Positions 7,015-15,238 of a DNA stretch of 25,936 nucleotides are shown here, one piece after another. Both the position numbers and the translations under genes were made by a program. The number at the start of each line of letters is the position of its first letter. Positions within the stretch are counted from its first letter, which is position 1. The stretch is taken from NCBI GenBank assembly GCA_045597345.1, contig JAZLJW010000132.1, positions 1 to 25,936 of the forward strand, read 5' to 3'. Source of the stretch: Treponema_I sp045597345. GTDB taxonomy: Bacteria; Spirochaetota; Spirochaetia; Treponematales; Treponemataceae. Under the pieces are notes generated by a model. It worked only from the letters and a program-made list of their open reading frames with translations, did not search any database and had not been told where the DNA came from.

Positions 7015-8355
7015 ATGGACATTTTTGGAAAGAAACGGAAACAACAGCTGGATGCGGTGCTGGAAAACAGCCGGCAGGTACAGGCAGACAGCCTGGAAGT
7101 TCAGACCGGCACCCTTGCCGTGCAGAAATCGTCCCTGCAGTTGGGGCTTGAAAACCACCAGCTGAATCAGGAACTGAAAGCCATTGTCAGTGAGCAGGAG
7201 AAGATTCATGCACTTCTGAAAAAGCAGGAAATTGAGGCAAGCCGGAAAGAACGGCTGGCATCGGAAAAACTGCAGGAAGCCGATGACCGGCTGGCAGAAA
7301 TCAGGAGAAATGAAATTTTTATTGAAGCCCGTAAAAGCGATTTATCAAAGAAAGACAAGGAGCTGGAAGCTGCGTGGAATGAAATGAAAAAGCGGGAAGC
7401 AGAAGCTGCTGCCATCAAAACTGAGTATGAATCACGGATGGAAACCATTCAGGCCCAGGTTGATGAAACAGCCTATCTCAACGCTCAGGCAAAAGAACTG
7501 AATGCCGCCGCAGAAAGTGAAAAGGCTGCAGCTGATGAAATGTTCTCCCGGGCAGAAGAAAGCGAAAAGCGGCGTTGTGACATTGAAAATTCCCTGGCAG
7601 AAAAAGTAGCTGAATATGACCGGCTTATTGCAGACTTAAGTTCCAGGAAGCGGACTGCAAAGAGCATGAAGTTTGATGAAACAAAAACTGCCCAAAAAGC
7701 AAAACTGGTGGTAAAGGAAGCACTTCGACAAGCCTTAAAGCAGATTAGTGATATGGAAGAAAAGTTCCAGCAGCTGGATGAAAAATACGGTGACGGTACC
7801 TTCAAAGGATTTGCCACACCCATCGATGCCATTGATGAATCCTACACCCAGCTTCAGGCCAATTATCAGGCTGTTACTGAACACGCTGCAGAAAACGGCA
7901 TCAGCAGTCTGGTACATGACTGGCTTACCTACATTGAAGAATGTCTGGTAACAGCCGACAAAAACATGAAGTCCTGGGAGTTTTCTGAGTGTTACCGGAA
8001 TATCCTGTTCGGGCTTGCCAGCTGCAAAAACTACGAACTGCTGCTGCAGGTTCTGAATGCATGGTCAACTGGCGCAGGAACTTCCGACAGTACCGGAACA
8101 TCCACCGAATCTGATGCATCCAGGGAAGACGACACGTCGAAATACTACGACATTCTGGGCCTCAGTCCTGACGCATCGGAATCAGATATCAAAAAGGCAC
8201 ATCGCCGTAAGGCAAAACAATATCATCCAGACCGCTTTACCGATGCCAGCGATGAAGAAAAAGCCCAAGCAGAACAGAAAATCCGCGAAATCAACAAAGC
8301 AAAAGAAATCCTTCTGGAACGGACAAAAAAAGGATGTAAAGGAGAAGCCGCATGA
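7015..8355 (+). CDS. Coiled-coil protein with C-terminal J domain
   Basis: A 446-residue protein. Residues about 10-240 are rich in Glu, Lys, Ala and Gln with heptad-like spacing, predicting a long coiled coil. Residues 245-350 look globular and helical, followed by a Ser/Thr/Asp-rich linker (about 352-373). The C-terminal J domain spans 377-440: YYDILGLSPDASESDIKKAH, then the HPD motif at 404-406 that stimulates Hsp70 ATPase. A J domain at the C-terminus differs from DnaJ, and no Gly/Phe or zinc-finger regions are present, so this is a specialised co-chaperone. GGAGG lies 4 nt before the ATG. Its stop overlaps the VWA gene by 4 nt. There is no signal peptide or membrane segment. It probably recruits DnaK to a complex with the next two products. 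Confidence 0.85.
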   Translation: MDIFGKKRKQQLDAVLENSRQVQADSLEVQTGTLAVQKSSLQLGLENHQLNQELKAIVSEQEKIHALLKKQEIEASRKERLASEKLQEADDRLAEIRRNEIFIEARKSDLSKKDKELEAAWNEMKKREAEAAAIKTEYESRMETIQAQVDETAYLNAQAKELNAAAESEKAAADEMFSRAEESEKRRCDIENSLAEKVAEYDRLIADLSSRKRTAKSMKFDETKTAQKAKLVVKEALRQALKQISDMEEKFQQLDEKYGDGTFKGFATPIDAIDESYTQLQANYQAVTEHAAENGISSLVHDWLTYIEECLVTADKNMKSWEFSECYRNILFGLASCKNYELLLQVLNAWSTGAGTSDSTGTSTESDASREDDTSKYYDILGLSPDASESDIKKAHRRKAKQYHPDRFTDASDEEKAQAEQKIREINKAKEILLERTKKGCKGEAA

Positions 8356-9284
8356 CAAAAGACAGTACTATCATTAACCTGCCCGCATTGGCACAAACAA
8401 AGCACAGCCCGGCACTTACCAGTCTGAATCTGGTACAGAAATCGGCCGCTGCAAAAATCATCACCGAAAGCAGCTCCGGAAAACGGACGCCCCTTTCAGA
8501 GCAGGTACAGAAAAAATACGCAGGACTTGATCTGATTCTGTGCGGTGACCTGACCGGTTCCATGAGTGCCTATCACACCCTTTTGAAATGCAAGATGAAG
8601 GAATTATGCCAGAACCTTTTCGGTCTTATCACAAATCTGAAAATCGGCATCATCTTCTATCTGGACCATGGCAGTGGAGATCCCTACATCACCACCGTCT
8701 GCCAACCCACCACCAATACGCAGAAACTGATTTCATTCATTGAAGATACACCTACCGGGTATGGCGGCGATGAAGACGAGGCCGTAGAAGATGCCCTGCA
8801 TGATATTCTTGAGACTATCTCCTGGCGGGCCGGCCATCATCGTTCAGTCGTTCTTTTTGGCGATGCCAGCTGCCACCCGGTTTCTCAGTGCCCCTATCAG
8901 CATGACTTTTTTACCATCACCAGGAAACTGTATGAAAAACAGGTTACACTGAATACCGTGTACTGCAGCGACTGCGCTGACCTGCAGTCAGTAAAACCTG
9001 CTGCATATGGGGATTTTTCAGAACACTTTGAGTATCTGCACAGTCAGTCATTTTTCTCCTGGCTTGCCAATGTTACCGGCGGCATGGCAATCTCTGTTTC
9101 CCGTATCGACGAACTGACTGACATTATTCTGGCAGCCGCGGCAAAAGATGCCGGACGCCTTGATGAACTGGAAAAGCGCTTTGCAAAGGAACCGGCCAGA
9201 CTGAAACTGATTGCAGTTGCCAAAAAGGCAGAATCACGTAAACTTGAAGCAATGTCACATAGACTGATGATTGAGGCACGCTGA
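8352..9284 (+). CDS. VWA (von Willebrand factor A) domain protein with MIDAS motif
   Basis: A 310-residue cytoplasmic protein with no signal or membrane segment. The VWA domain covers about residues 58-265. Its metal-ion-dependent adhesion site can be traced: DLTGS at 66-70 (Thr replaces the usual first Ser), a threonine at 133 or 135 before GGDEDEAVEDAL (138-149), and GDAS in the strand VVLFGDAS. The GGDEDEAV pattern recalls the subgroup of VWA domains found in alpha-kinases and bacterial complexes, from family knowledge. The ATG overlaps the J-domain stop (ATGA) with GGAG upstream. The stop overlaps the next ATG by one base (TGATG), so all three genes are translationally coupled. The partner or ligand is unknown. 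Confidence 0.85.
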   Translation: MTKDSTIINLPALAQTKHSPALTSLNLVQKSAAAKIITESSSGKRTPLSEQVQKKYAGLDLILCGDLTGSMSAYHTLLKCKMKELCQNLFGLITNLKIGIIFYLDHGSGDPYITTVCQPTTNTQKLISFIEDTPTGYGGDEDEAVEDALHDILETISWRAGHHRSVVLFGDASCHPVSQCPYQHDFFTITRKLYEKQVTLNTVYCSDCADLQSVKPAAYGDFSEHFEYLHSQSFFSWLANVTGGMAISVSRIDELTDIILAAAAKDAGRLDELEKRFAKEPARLKLIAVAKKAESRKLEAMSHRLMIEAR

Positions 9285-11860
9285 TGAAAGAGGTTACAGG
9301 AAACATCAAACCGGGGAAGATCTGGGAATTCATTGTAAAGGCGCTGGGAGAAGACGTGATTCTTGACTACGTTGACGCCTATCTTGACCAGTGTCGCAAG
9401 AACCAGTGGACCACGGACATTCTGTCTGTTGAATCCTTTGGTAAAAAACTGAACCGCCTCTACAAAGAAAAGGACATTGATTACGAAGAACTTGCGTATC
9501 ATGAAGGGAACAGTGAAGATCTGGGATTTTTCATCAACGGTTGTGCTGCAAGGTTTATCACTGACTTTGGCGCCCCGGAACTGGCTTTAAAAGAGATTAT
9601 TACACTGTACCCTACCCTGCTGCGTATCTTTTCATTTATTCCACCCGAGCTTCCCCAGAAATACACCTGGGTACAGCTTTTACACCTGCATCTTTCCGAC
9701 GCCCTTCATACCCCCGGTATGTTGAAGGAAGATTTTCTCTACCTGCTCCGGCCCGCTGATGAACTGTATCGGGAGTTATGTGAAGTCCTTGCCACCGTGG
9801 AATCATTCCCCGGCTGGGAACAGGTGTATACCATCTGTAATCCTGGGGCTGATGATAACGAGAAATTTGAGAAAATCTTTTACCATATGCGGAAAGAAGG
9901 CAAAAATCCCGGATGGGCAAATTTCAAGAGCATTTTTTCCGTGGTTTCCAGTATCGATGAAGCTACAGCCCACTGGATGCTGCTGGTATGGATGAAAAAC
10001 AATGTGCGCAATGCTTTAAAACAGGTTGCAGGTTTTTCTGAAGCCGAACTGCAGCAGGTAAAAGATGCAGCAGAGCAATTCATCACTACCGGGAACGATA
10101 CCTTTAAAGATTTGTACAGCATGCCGGCAGAACAGATAGTACATACGTTATCTGCGACTAAAACTGCCTGCGATGCCATTTTCCAGCAGTATCATTACAA
10201 GAACGATGCACAGCAGACGGCAGCCCTTATTGCGGATATCCGGGAACACACCCCTGACTCTGCTCTGTTCTTTGAAAACTGGTTCAAAGGATGGATTGAA
10301 GTTGCAAAAGAAAACTTTGCCGGTGCAAAAAACTATTATGCAAAAGCCTTTGAAGACGGACGGCACTATGCAGGCGGGTATCTGTACGAATTTCTGAAAC
10401 AGGCCTCCATTCTCTGTCTGTACACCGAAGCAAATACTGACAAAGTACGAAAAGCCATGGATCCGAACAAACAGGATACCTCACCAGTTGGGAAAGGTGC
10501 CAAAAAATACTGGAACTATGGCTATGCCCTGAACCTTTTTGACAAAACAGCAGACCAGGCATTTACTGAGTTTTTCTACCGGTATGAATTGTTCTGGCAG
10601 ACTTTTTCACCTGCCATGTATATGGATAGTAAAAAAGCCTTTAAACGGTTTCAGAATGACATTGATCTGGCTTGGGGAAGGCGTCGTACGGGTGATGTAC
10701 AAGAATCTTCACAGAAAGAGTTGAATGAGACATACGCCAACTTAGCCCGGCGGACTGACAGTGATGACCCGCGGATTACAACCAGTATTCAGCGGAAATA
10801 TCCCTGGACCAGCGGGAAACTGTATCCGCCTCTGGCTCTGTGCATGCTCCACGGCCCCAAGGAAGACCGGTTTCTTGATCTGGCAGAAAACTGGCTGGGC
10901 ATGACTGAAGACAGCACTCCCTTTAAACATCTCCTTATGGATGACATCAGCGACGTGGGATCCAATGCCTTGATGGAAGCACTGACCATGTATAAACAAT
11001 TCCGGTTCACCGATACTGAAAAGCTGCAGGAAGACCAGCGGATCCAGTTTGAAGAAAAGGAAGCCCGCTACAAAGCCATCATCATGAAGATTATTGAACG
11101 CTGCACCCTTGAAAGCTTCAGGGAAACGGGGAAATCTTCGTTCCATACCCTGCAGATTGCGTTCTGGACGGGTGATCTTGATATTGTGAAGGCATTGGTT
11201 GAAAAAGGATTTGATATTCAGAATGCCATTATCGGACCCGATGAGGTTTCGCCATTGTACGAAGCTCTGATGTATTACAGTCATCTGTATGATCCAGAGA
11301 AAAGCTTTAATAGAATGCTGATGCTGAATGAAAATGGGGACTACATCAATTACCAGAAATATGCAGCTCCCGGCATTACTGAAACCGAAAAACGGGAATG
11401 GGAACAGTTAATCCAACGGGTAATCTGCGAAATGGCAGATGAAATACCGGATTTCTGGAAGTGGTACGAGGCCTGGTATATCGGGGAGGAAGGCACGTGG
11501 AAACGGAGGGAACGGGAACTGTTTGAAATCATCAGATATTTGATTTCACAGATGGATGATGTGGATGCGTTTATCAAGACCTGTCCCGATGGAACTGGCT
11601 GCACGGCACTCTATTTTGCTGCTGAAATTGATAACCCGGAATTAAGCCGGATGCTGCTGGAAGCGGGGGCCAAACCTAATGTGCCCTTAGGCGTATCAGA
11701 CAGCGGCCGGCTCAGTATCTTCATGGATAGAGCCATGGCGTTCGGTTCTACAAAGGTTCTGGAAATGTTCCGCCGTGACTATCCGGAAGCCGCCTTAGAA
11801 GCCGACCGTCTGAATCGGGCCCAGATGGGAGTCAGTCGGTCAGTCAGCAGAGCTGACTGA
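9284..11860 (+). CDS. Large helical protein with C-terminal ankyrin repeats
   Basis: An 858-residue protein that I do not recognise as a whole. Residues 1-600 are mostly helical with no catalytic motif seen. About 330-385 could be a TPR-like pair (FENWFKGWIEVAKENFAGAK). Ankyrin-type units appear around 620-650 (TLQIAFWTGDLDIVKALVEKG) and 770-830 (GCTALYFAAEIDNPELSRML). GAGG lies 7 nt before the ATG, which overlaps the VWA stop by one base. It probably acts as the scaffold of a complex with the J-domain and VWA proteins. The last residues (about SRSVSRAD) and the stop codon are encoded by a repeat hairpin at 11838-11862, so the present C-terminus may have been set by repeat insertion. Confidence 0.8.
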   Translation: MKEVTGNIKPGKIWEFIVKALGEDVILDYVDAYLDQCRKNQWTTDILSVESFGKKLNRLYKEKDIDYEELAYHEGNSEDLGFFINGCAARFITDFGAPELALKEIITLYPTLLRIFSFIPPELPQKYTWVQLLHLHLSDALHTPGMLKEDFLYLLRPADELYRELCEVLATVESFPGWEQVYTICNPGADDNEKFEKIFYHMRKEGKNPGWANFKSIFSVVSSIDEATAHWMLLVWMKNNVRNALKQVAGFSEAELQQVKDAAEQFITTGNDTFKDLYSMPAEQIVHTLSATKTACDAIFQQYHYKNDAQQTAALIADIREHTPDSALFFENWFKGWIEVAKENFAGAKNYYAKAFEDGRHYAGGYLYEFLKQASILCLYTEANTDKVRKAMDPNKQDTSPVGKGAKKYWNYGYALNLFDKTADQAFTEFFYRYELFWQTFSPAMYMDSKKAFKRFQNDIDLAWGRRRTGDVQESSQKELNETYANLARRTDSDDPRITTSIQRKYPWTSGKLYPPLALCMLHGPKEDRFLDLAENWLGMTEDSTPFKHLLMDDISDVGSNALMEALTMYKQFRFTDTEKLQEDQRIQFEEKEARYKAIIMKIIERCTLESFRETGKSSFHTLQIAFWTGDLDIVKALVEKGFDIQNAIIGPDEVSPLYEALMYYSHLYDPEKSFNRMLMLNENGDYINYQKYAAPGITETEKREWEQLIQRVICEMADEIPDFWKWYEAWYIGEEGTWKRRERELFEIIRYLISQMDDVDAFIKTCPDGTGCTALYFAAEIDNPELSRMLLEAGAKPNVPLGVSDSGRLSIFMDRAMAFGSTKVLEMFRRDYPEAALEADRLNRAQMGVSRSVSRAD

Positions 11861-11889
11861 CCTTACGTAGTTTTGCTTCGCAAAACTAC
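11838..11889. terminator. Double-hairpin repeat module, copy 1 (probable bidirectional terminator)
   Basis: Hairpin 1 is a perfect 11-bp stem with loop AGA (11838-11862). After TTAC comes hairpin 2, a perfect 10-bp stem GTAGTTTTGC/GCAAAACTAC with loop TTC (11867-11889). The module sits between convergent genes: the ankyrin gene's stop codon is inside hairpin 1 and nudC ends 30 bp beyond. The A/T-rich outer part of hairpin 2 supplies no long T-run, so termination is inferred from position. A second copy at 14002-14053 matches at 46 of 52 positions. Confidence 0.65.
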
Positions 11890-11918
11890 ACGCCGCTCAG
11901 TCGGCCTATCGTAACCAC

Positions 11919-12821
11919 TCATCCGGCCGAACTTTTGAAAACCGACATCATCTCATTAGTCAGACTGACATTGGACGGCTGCAGCACAATATCTTTCCGC
12001 TCCACCCAGTGGGCTTCCTTCAGCTCGTTCGCATCCATGCGGATAGTGGTATCGCCGTCAACGTCGCACCAGTAGCCGGCAAGAATATCGTTGGCAAGGC
12101 CCCAGGGCTGCGACTTGTAGTAGCGGATGTTCTTAACCCGAAGACCGGCTTCTTCCATAACCTCGCGGGCAACGGTTTCTTCCAGGGTTTCGCCGATTTC
12201 CGTAAAGCCGGCAATCAGGGCATTGTGGCCAAAGCCGGTGCGATATTTTGTCAGAAGCAGTTTATCGCCGTTGGTTACGCCTACAATAACAGCCGGCATA
12301 ATGCGGGGGTACATGGTGTAGCCGCAGTTTTCATCAGTGCAGACCATGGCCCGTTCTCGCTCAGAATGGCAGGTACGGCAGCCGCATCGACCGCAGAATT
12401 GTGTATCGCGATACCAGTCATCAAGGTGTTTGGCCGTCATCATGGCCATGATTTTGTACATGTCATCAGTGGGAGTATCGCGGATCTGCCGAAGGTCTGT
12501 GAAGACAAAGCCGGAAAGCTGCAGGTCAGGAGCACGGAGCAGAAAGTAGTTTTGAGTGGCAACTGAAATTGTGCTGGTGGCAGCTGACCTGGTGTCAGCA
12601 GATGCGCTGGTGTCGGTAATGGAAAAAAGATAGCGCAGCTGTTCACGTTCACCGCCCGCTGCCAGAACCTCACGGACGGTGGGGAATGCCAGCGAGTCAG
12701 GGGTGTCAGCAATGCGGGCCATGACGCACCCTTTACTGAACATCATGACATAGTCATCATCGGCAGGTTGCGTGACCTTCCACTGGTTATCAAACTGGTA
12801 TGGGGCAATATCCTGAATCAT
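11919..12821 (-). CDS. nudC: NADH pyrophosphatase / Nudix hydrolase NudC-like
   Basis: A 300-residue NudC-family protein that hydrolyses NAD(H) to NMN(H) and AMP; some family members also remove NAD caps from RNA. A four-cysteine zinc ribbon is visible (C143, C146, C161, C166). The Nudix box runs from G205 to L227 with the exact GX5EX7REVXEEXGL pattern, and the family-specific SQPW motif is at 237-240. It is longer than the E. coli enzyme (about 257). Part of the excess is a Ser/Thr/Ala-rich stretch at about 70-90 in the N-terminal domain, apparently from short DNA repeats. AAGGAG 5 nt upstream supports the start. It is transcribed divergently from the methyltransferase gene. Confidence 0.92.
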   Translation of the reverse strand: MIQDIAPYQFDNQWKVTQPADDDYVMMFSKGCVMARIADTPDSLAFPTVREVLAAGGEREQLRYLFSITDTSASADTRSAATSTISVATQNYFLLRAPDLQLSGFVFTDLRQIRDTPTDDMYKIMAMMTAKHLDDWYRDTQFCGRCGCRTCHSERERAMVCTDENCGYTMYPRIMPAVIVGVTNGDKLLLTKYRTGFGHNALIAGFTEIGETLEETVAREVMEEAGLRVKNIRYYKSQPWGLANDILAGYWCDVDGDTTIRMDANELKEAHWVERKDIVLQPSNVSLTNEMMSVFKSSAG

Positions 12822-12908
12822 GGGAACTCCTTAGTAGTTGTATTTTTATAGTACCAACTTAGGTAAAAAGTTGCACTATTTGCCGTATAACCACCCCGAT
12901 GCACCCCC

Positions 12909-12937
12909 TTTACAGAGATGCCACTCTTATTTAAAAT
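12909..12937 (+). promoter_or_regulatory. Sigma-70-type promoter for the methyltransferase gene
   Basis: TTTACA (12909-12914) and TAAAAT (12932-12937) are separated by exactly 17 bp. The predicted start is about 20 nt upstream of the ATG at 12966, which is preceded by AAAAAGGAAAA. A promoter for the divergent nudC gene must lie in the same 144-bp gap; only a weak TACTAT on the minus strand was noticed. Confidence 0.55.
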
Positions 12938-12965
12938 GTTTTTATAAGTAAAAAAAGGAAAACCT

Positions 12966-13748
12966 ATGGCAAGCTTTTACGACAGAGCAGATCTCTATGA
13001 TTTATTTGAAGATGACAAGCGGTACGACGCATACAAACGGCACTGGGAAATCGTATTTCAGGGGAAAGACATCCATAATCTTCTTGATGTGAGTATCGGG
13101 TCTGGCAGCGTCACGATGCCGGTACTTGATCTGGGAGTGGATCTGTATGGATCAGATCTTAGTCAGGCCATGCTTGCGCGATGCAGGGATAAGATAGCAA
13201 AACGACATCCGGCAGTAGCAGCTGATGTGGAGTCCCGGTTTCGGCAGACGGATTTCAGAGACCTTTCGTCATGGGGGAACCAGCAGTTTGACATGGTCTG
13301 TTCAACGGGTAATTCCCTGGCCTATGTCAGTAATGACGATGTGCTCACCACTCTGGAGCAGATGAGCGCCCACGTAAAACCAGGTGGATATCTGTATGTT
13401 GACAGCAGAAACTGGAAGTCTATTCTGGAAACCAGACAGCGGTTTTATCTGTATAATCCCATGTTCCGGGACGACAACCGCATCAATGTCATGCAGGTGT
13501 GGGATTACCACACTGATGGCTCCATGATATTCAATATTCTGTATACGATTGAGAAAGAGAACAGGATTCTGCAGAAGGAAATCTTTGAGGAACACTATTA
13601 TCCCTTTGATCACGAAATCCTTCTGCAGAAACTGCAGAATATGGGCTACGAAGACATTCAGCTATACGCCTTTCCGTCCTTTCTGGAACTGAAAGACTTT
13701 CCCAAAGCCGAATGGTACACCGTTACCGCCCGTCGTTCAGCGCGTTGA
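12966..13748 (+). CDS. Class I SAM-dependent methyltransferase
   Basis: A 260-residue cytoplasmic protein with the Rossmann-type methyltransferase fold. Motif I is LLDVSIGSGSVTMPV (about 39-53), followed by an acidic end to strand 2 (YGSDLSQAML), motif II around FRQTDFRDL and FDMVCSTGNSLAYV, and KPGGYLYVD as motif III. The opening MASFYDRADLYDLFE is typical of small-molecule methyltransferases, but the substrate cannot be read from the sequence. A sigma-70 promoter and AAGGA support the start. The last codons (ARRSAR, stop) run directly into the repeat-rich interval, so the natural C-terminus may have been altered there. Confidence 0.85.
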   Translation: MASFYDRADLYDLFEDDKRYDAYKRHWEIVFQGKDIHNLLDVSIGSGSVTMPVLDLGVDLYGSDLSQAMLARCRDKIAKRHPAVAADVESRFRQTDFRDLSSWGNQQFDMVCSTGNSLAYVSNDDVLTTLEQMSAHVKPGGYLYVDSRNWKSILETRQRFYLYNPMFRDDNRINVMQVWDYHTDGSMIFNILYTIEKENRILQKEIFEEHYYPFDHEILLQKLQNMGYEDIQLYAFPSFLELKDFPKAEWYTVTARRSAR

Positions 13749-13951
13749 GCGAGCAGATGCAAGGTCCCTTGGCCACTCACCCGGCAGGTCTGATTTTTCG
13801 TGCAGACAAGGCGACGAGCAGTTTTGGAACGGAGGCGTACTGGCGTACGTCGCAGTGACGAAACTGCAAGGCAACGCCGTATGCGCGGAAAAGCAGGCCT
13901 GCCGCTCAGGCAGCTGTTTAAGTGAGGCTGGATGAGCGAGCGGATGCAAGG
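13745..13951. repeat. Direct repeat of 20 bp flanking the palindromic element
   Basis: TTGAGCGAGCAGATGCAAGG at 13745-13764 and ATGAGCGAGCGGATGCAAGG at 13932-13951 match at 18 of 20 positions in the same orientation. They bracket the 121-bp palindrome. The first copy supplies the methyltransferase stop codon. The arrangement suggests that the 301-bp gap between the methyltransferase and serA was built by repeat insertion or duplication. Confidence 0.55.
13783..13903. repeat. 121-bp palindromic dispersed repeat
   Basis: GGCAGGTCTG..TTTTTCGTGCAGAC on the left is matched inversely by GCGCGGAAAAGCAGGCCTGCC on the right (about 13882-13903). Nested inside are GCAGTTTT/AAACTGC arms and a central CGTAC-TGGC-GTACG hairpin at 13836-13849. 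The layout fits a family of large palindromes, built around a GCGTAC core, that I recall from several bacterial genomes. It can fold into a cruciform or a long RNA hairpin. There is no coding potential. Confidence 0.65.
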
Positions 13952-14001
13952 CGCTCTGACTTGCAGGAGCGCAGGCGGCCTTGCTGGCCGTTGAGCACGT
14001 C

Positions 14002-14053
14002 GTTCAGCCAGCAAAGCCGGCTGAACTTACGTAGTTTTGCTTCGCAAAACTAC
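14002..14053. terminator. Double-hairpin repeat module, copy 2 (probable bidirectional terminator)
   Basis: Hairpin 1 (14002-14026, 10 of 11 pairs, loop AAA) and hairpin 2 (14031-14053, 10-bp perfect stem, loop TTC) are separated by TTAC exactly as in copy 1. The serA stop codon (14050-14052) lies in the 3' arm of hairpin 2. Upstream sequence GGCCTTGCTGGC (13977-13988) can pair with GCCAGCAAAGCC (14007-14018) in an alternative hairpin that excludes hairpin 1. Position between convergent genes supports a termination role. Confidence 0.65.
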
Positions 14054-15228
14054 GCGCGGATTACTCGGACGTTAATTACCCCATCAATAGCCCGGATTCT
14101 GTCGGCTACTTCGTCGGTTACTTCGCCTTCTACGTCAATCAGGTTGTAGGCAACTTCGCCGCGGCTCTGGTTTACAACTGAGGTAATGTTCAGTTTTACG
14201 TCTGCCAGAACGCTGGTAATCTGACCTACCATGGTTGGTACGTTCTTGATGGAAACGCAGAGGCGTGCGCCACCGGCAGGTATGGGTTCGTCCTGACGGC
14301 ATTTCGGGAAGTTTACGCTGTTCTTGATGTTTCCGTTTTCAAGGAAGTCGCGCAGCTGGTTAACGGCCATAACGGCACAGTTTTCTTCTGCTTCAGGAGT
14401 TGAGGCACCCAGATGTGGCAGACAGATTACTTTGTCGCATTTCAGCAGGTCTTCATCGGCAAAGTCACATACGTACTGGGCAATGGTACCGTTTTCAAGA
14501 GCTGCAAGCACGTCTTTGTTTACTACCAGACCACCGCGGGCAAAGTTCAGAAGGCGTACACCTTTTTTCATCATGCGGATGCGGTCTTCATTGATGAAGC
14601 CTTTGGTATCGTTGGTCTGTGGAATATGAATGGTTACATAGTCTGATTTTGACAGCAGGCTTTCAAGGCTTTCTGCCTTTACTACGGCACGGCTCATGCT
14701 CCATGCGGCATCTACAGAAATGTAAGGGTCATAACCGATTACGTTCATGCCAAGGCTGATGGCAGTGTTTGCAACCTGAGCACCAATGGCACCCAGACCG
14801 ATAACACCCAGGGTTTTTCCCATGATTTCCGGTCCCACAAACTGGCTCTTTCCTTTTTCAGCAAGTTCGGGAATTTCGTCCCCTTTTCCAGCCAGTGTCT
14901 TGGCCCATTCAGCAGCTTTGTGTACCGGACGGCTTGAGAACAGCAGGGCTGCAACAACCAGTTCCTTTACGGCGTTGGCGTTGGCACCGGGAGTATTGAA
15001 CACAACGATACCTTTTTCTGTCATGGCTGGAATCGGAATATTGTTGGTTCCGGCGCCGGCACGGGCAACTGCCTTTACACTTTCCGGCAGTTCCATGGAA
15101 TGCATGTCAGCTGAACGCAGCAGGATTGCATCGGGGTTCAGGATTTCTGAAGCGCATTCGTAATCGTCACGGGGAAAGTTAGAAAGCCCGGTGCTCGAAA
15201 TTTTATTTAAAGTCTGAATCTTGTACAT
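14050..15228 (-). CDS. serA: D-3-phosphoglycerate dehydrogenase
   Basis: A 392-residue enzyme for the first step of serine synthesis: 3-phosphoglycerate + NAD+ to 3-phosphohydroxypyruvate + NADH. The Rossmann motif is GVIGLGAIGAQVA (141-153). The catalytic Arg is R231 in NFARGGLV, the catalytic His is H272 in LPHLGAST, and the acidic residue is in DFADED (255-260). A C-terminal ACT domain (about 322-392) is the usual site for serine feedback. The length matches the short ACT-containing class. A GAGG 8 nt before the ATG overlaps the serC stop codon; serC is 10 nt upstream, so the two are one operon. The stop codon is inside a repeat hairpin. Confidence 0.95.
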   Translation of the reverse strand: MYKIQTLNKISSTGLSNFPRDDYECASEILNPDAILLRSADMHSMELPESVKAVARAGAGTNNIPIPAMTEKGIVVFNTPGANANAVKELVVAALLFSSRPVHKAAEWAKTLAGKGDEIPELAEKGKSQFVGPEIMGKTLGVIGLGAIGAQVANTAISLGMNVIGYDPYISVDAAWSMSRAVVKAESLESLLSKSDYVTIHIPQTNDTKGFINEDRIRMMKKGVRLLNFARGGLVVNKDVLAALENGTIAQYVCDFADEDLLKCDKVICLPHLGASTPEAEENCAVMAVNQLRDFLENGNIKNSVNFPKCRQDEPIPAGGARLCVSIKNVPTMVGQITSVLADVKLNITSVVNQSRGEVAYNLIDVEGEVTDEVADRIRAIDGVINVRVIRA

Positions 15229-15238
15229 ATCAATTTCC

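Noticed and set aside
10742..11284. 180-residue minus-strand open frame inside the ankyrin gene
   Set aside because: No motif, no upstream signals, wholly within a coupled plus-strand gene.
6692..11860. Prophage or integrative element origin for the J-domain/VWA/ankyrin region
   Set aside because: No phage structural gene, integrase, tRNA or flanking attachment repeat of matching span was seen, and base composition is like the neighbours.
12009..12566. 185-residue plus-strand open frame opposite nudC
   Set aside because: The nudC frame carries the zinc ribbon and Nudix box; the opposite frame has no recognisable features.
13749..14001. A small gene or tRNA in the 301-bp gap between the methyltransferase and serA
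   Set aside because: The gap is accounted for by direct repeats and palindromes; no cloverleaf or start with ribosome binding site was found.
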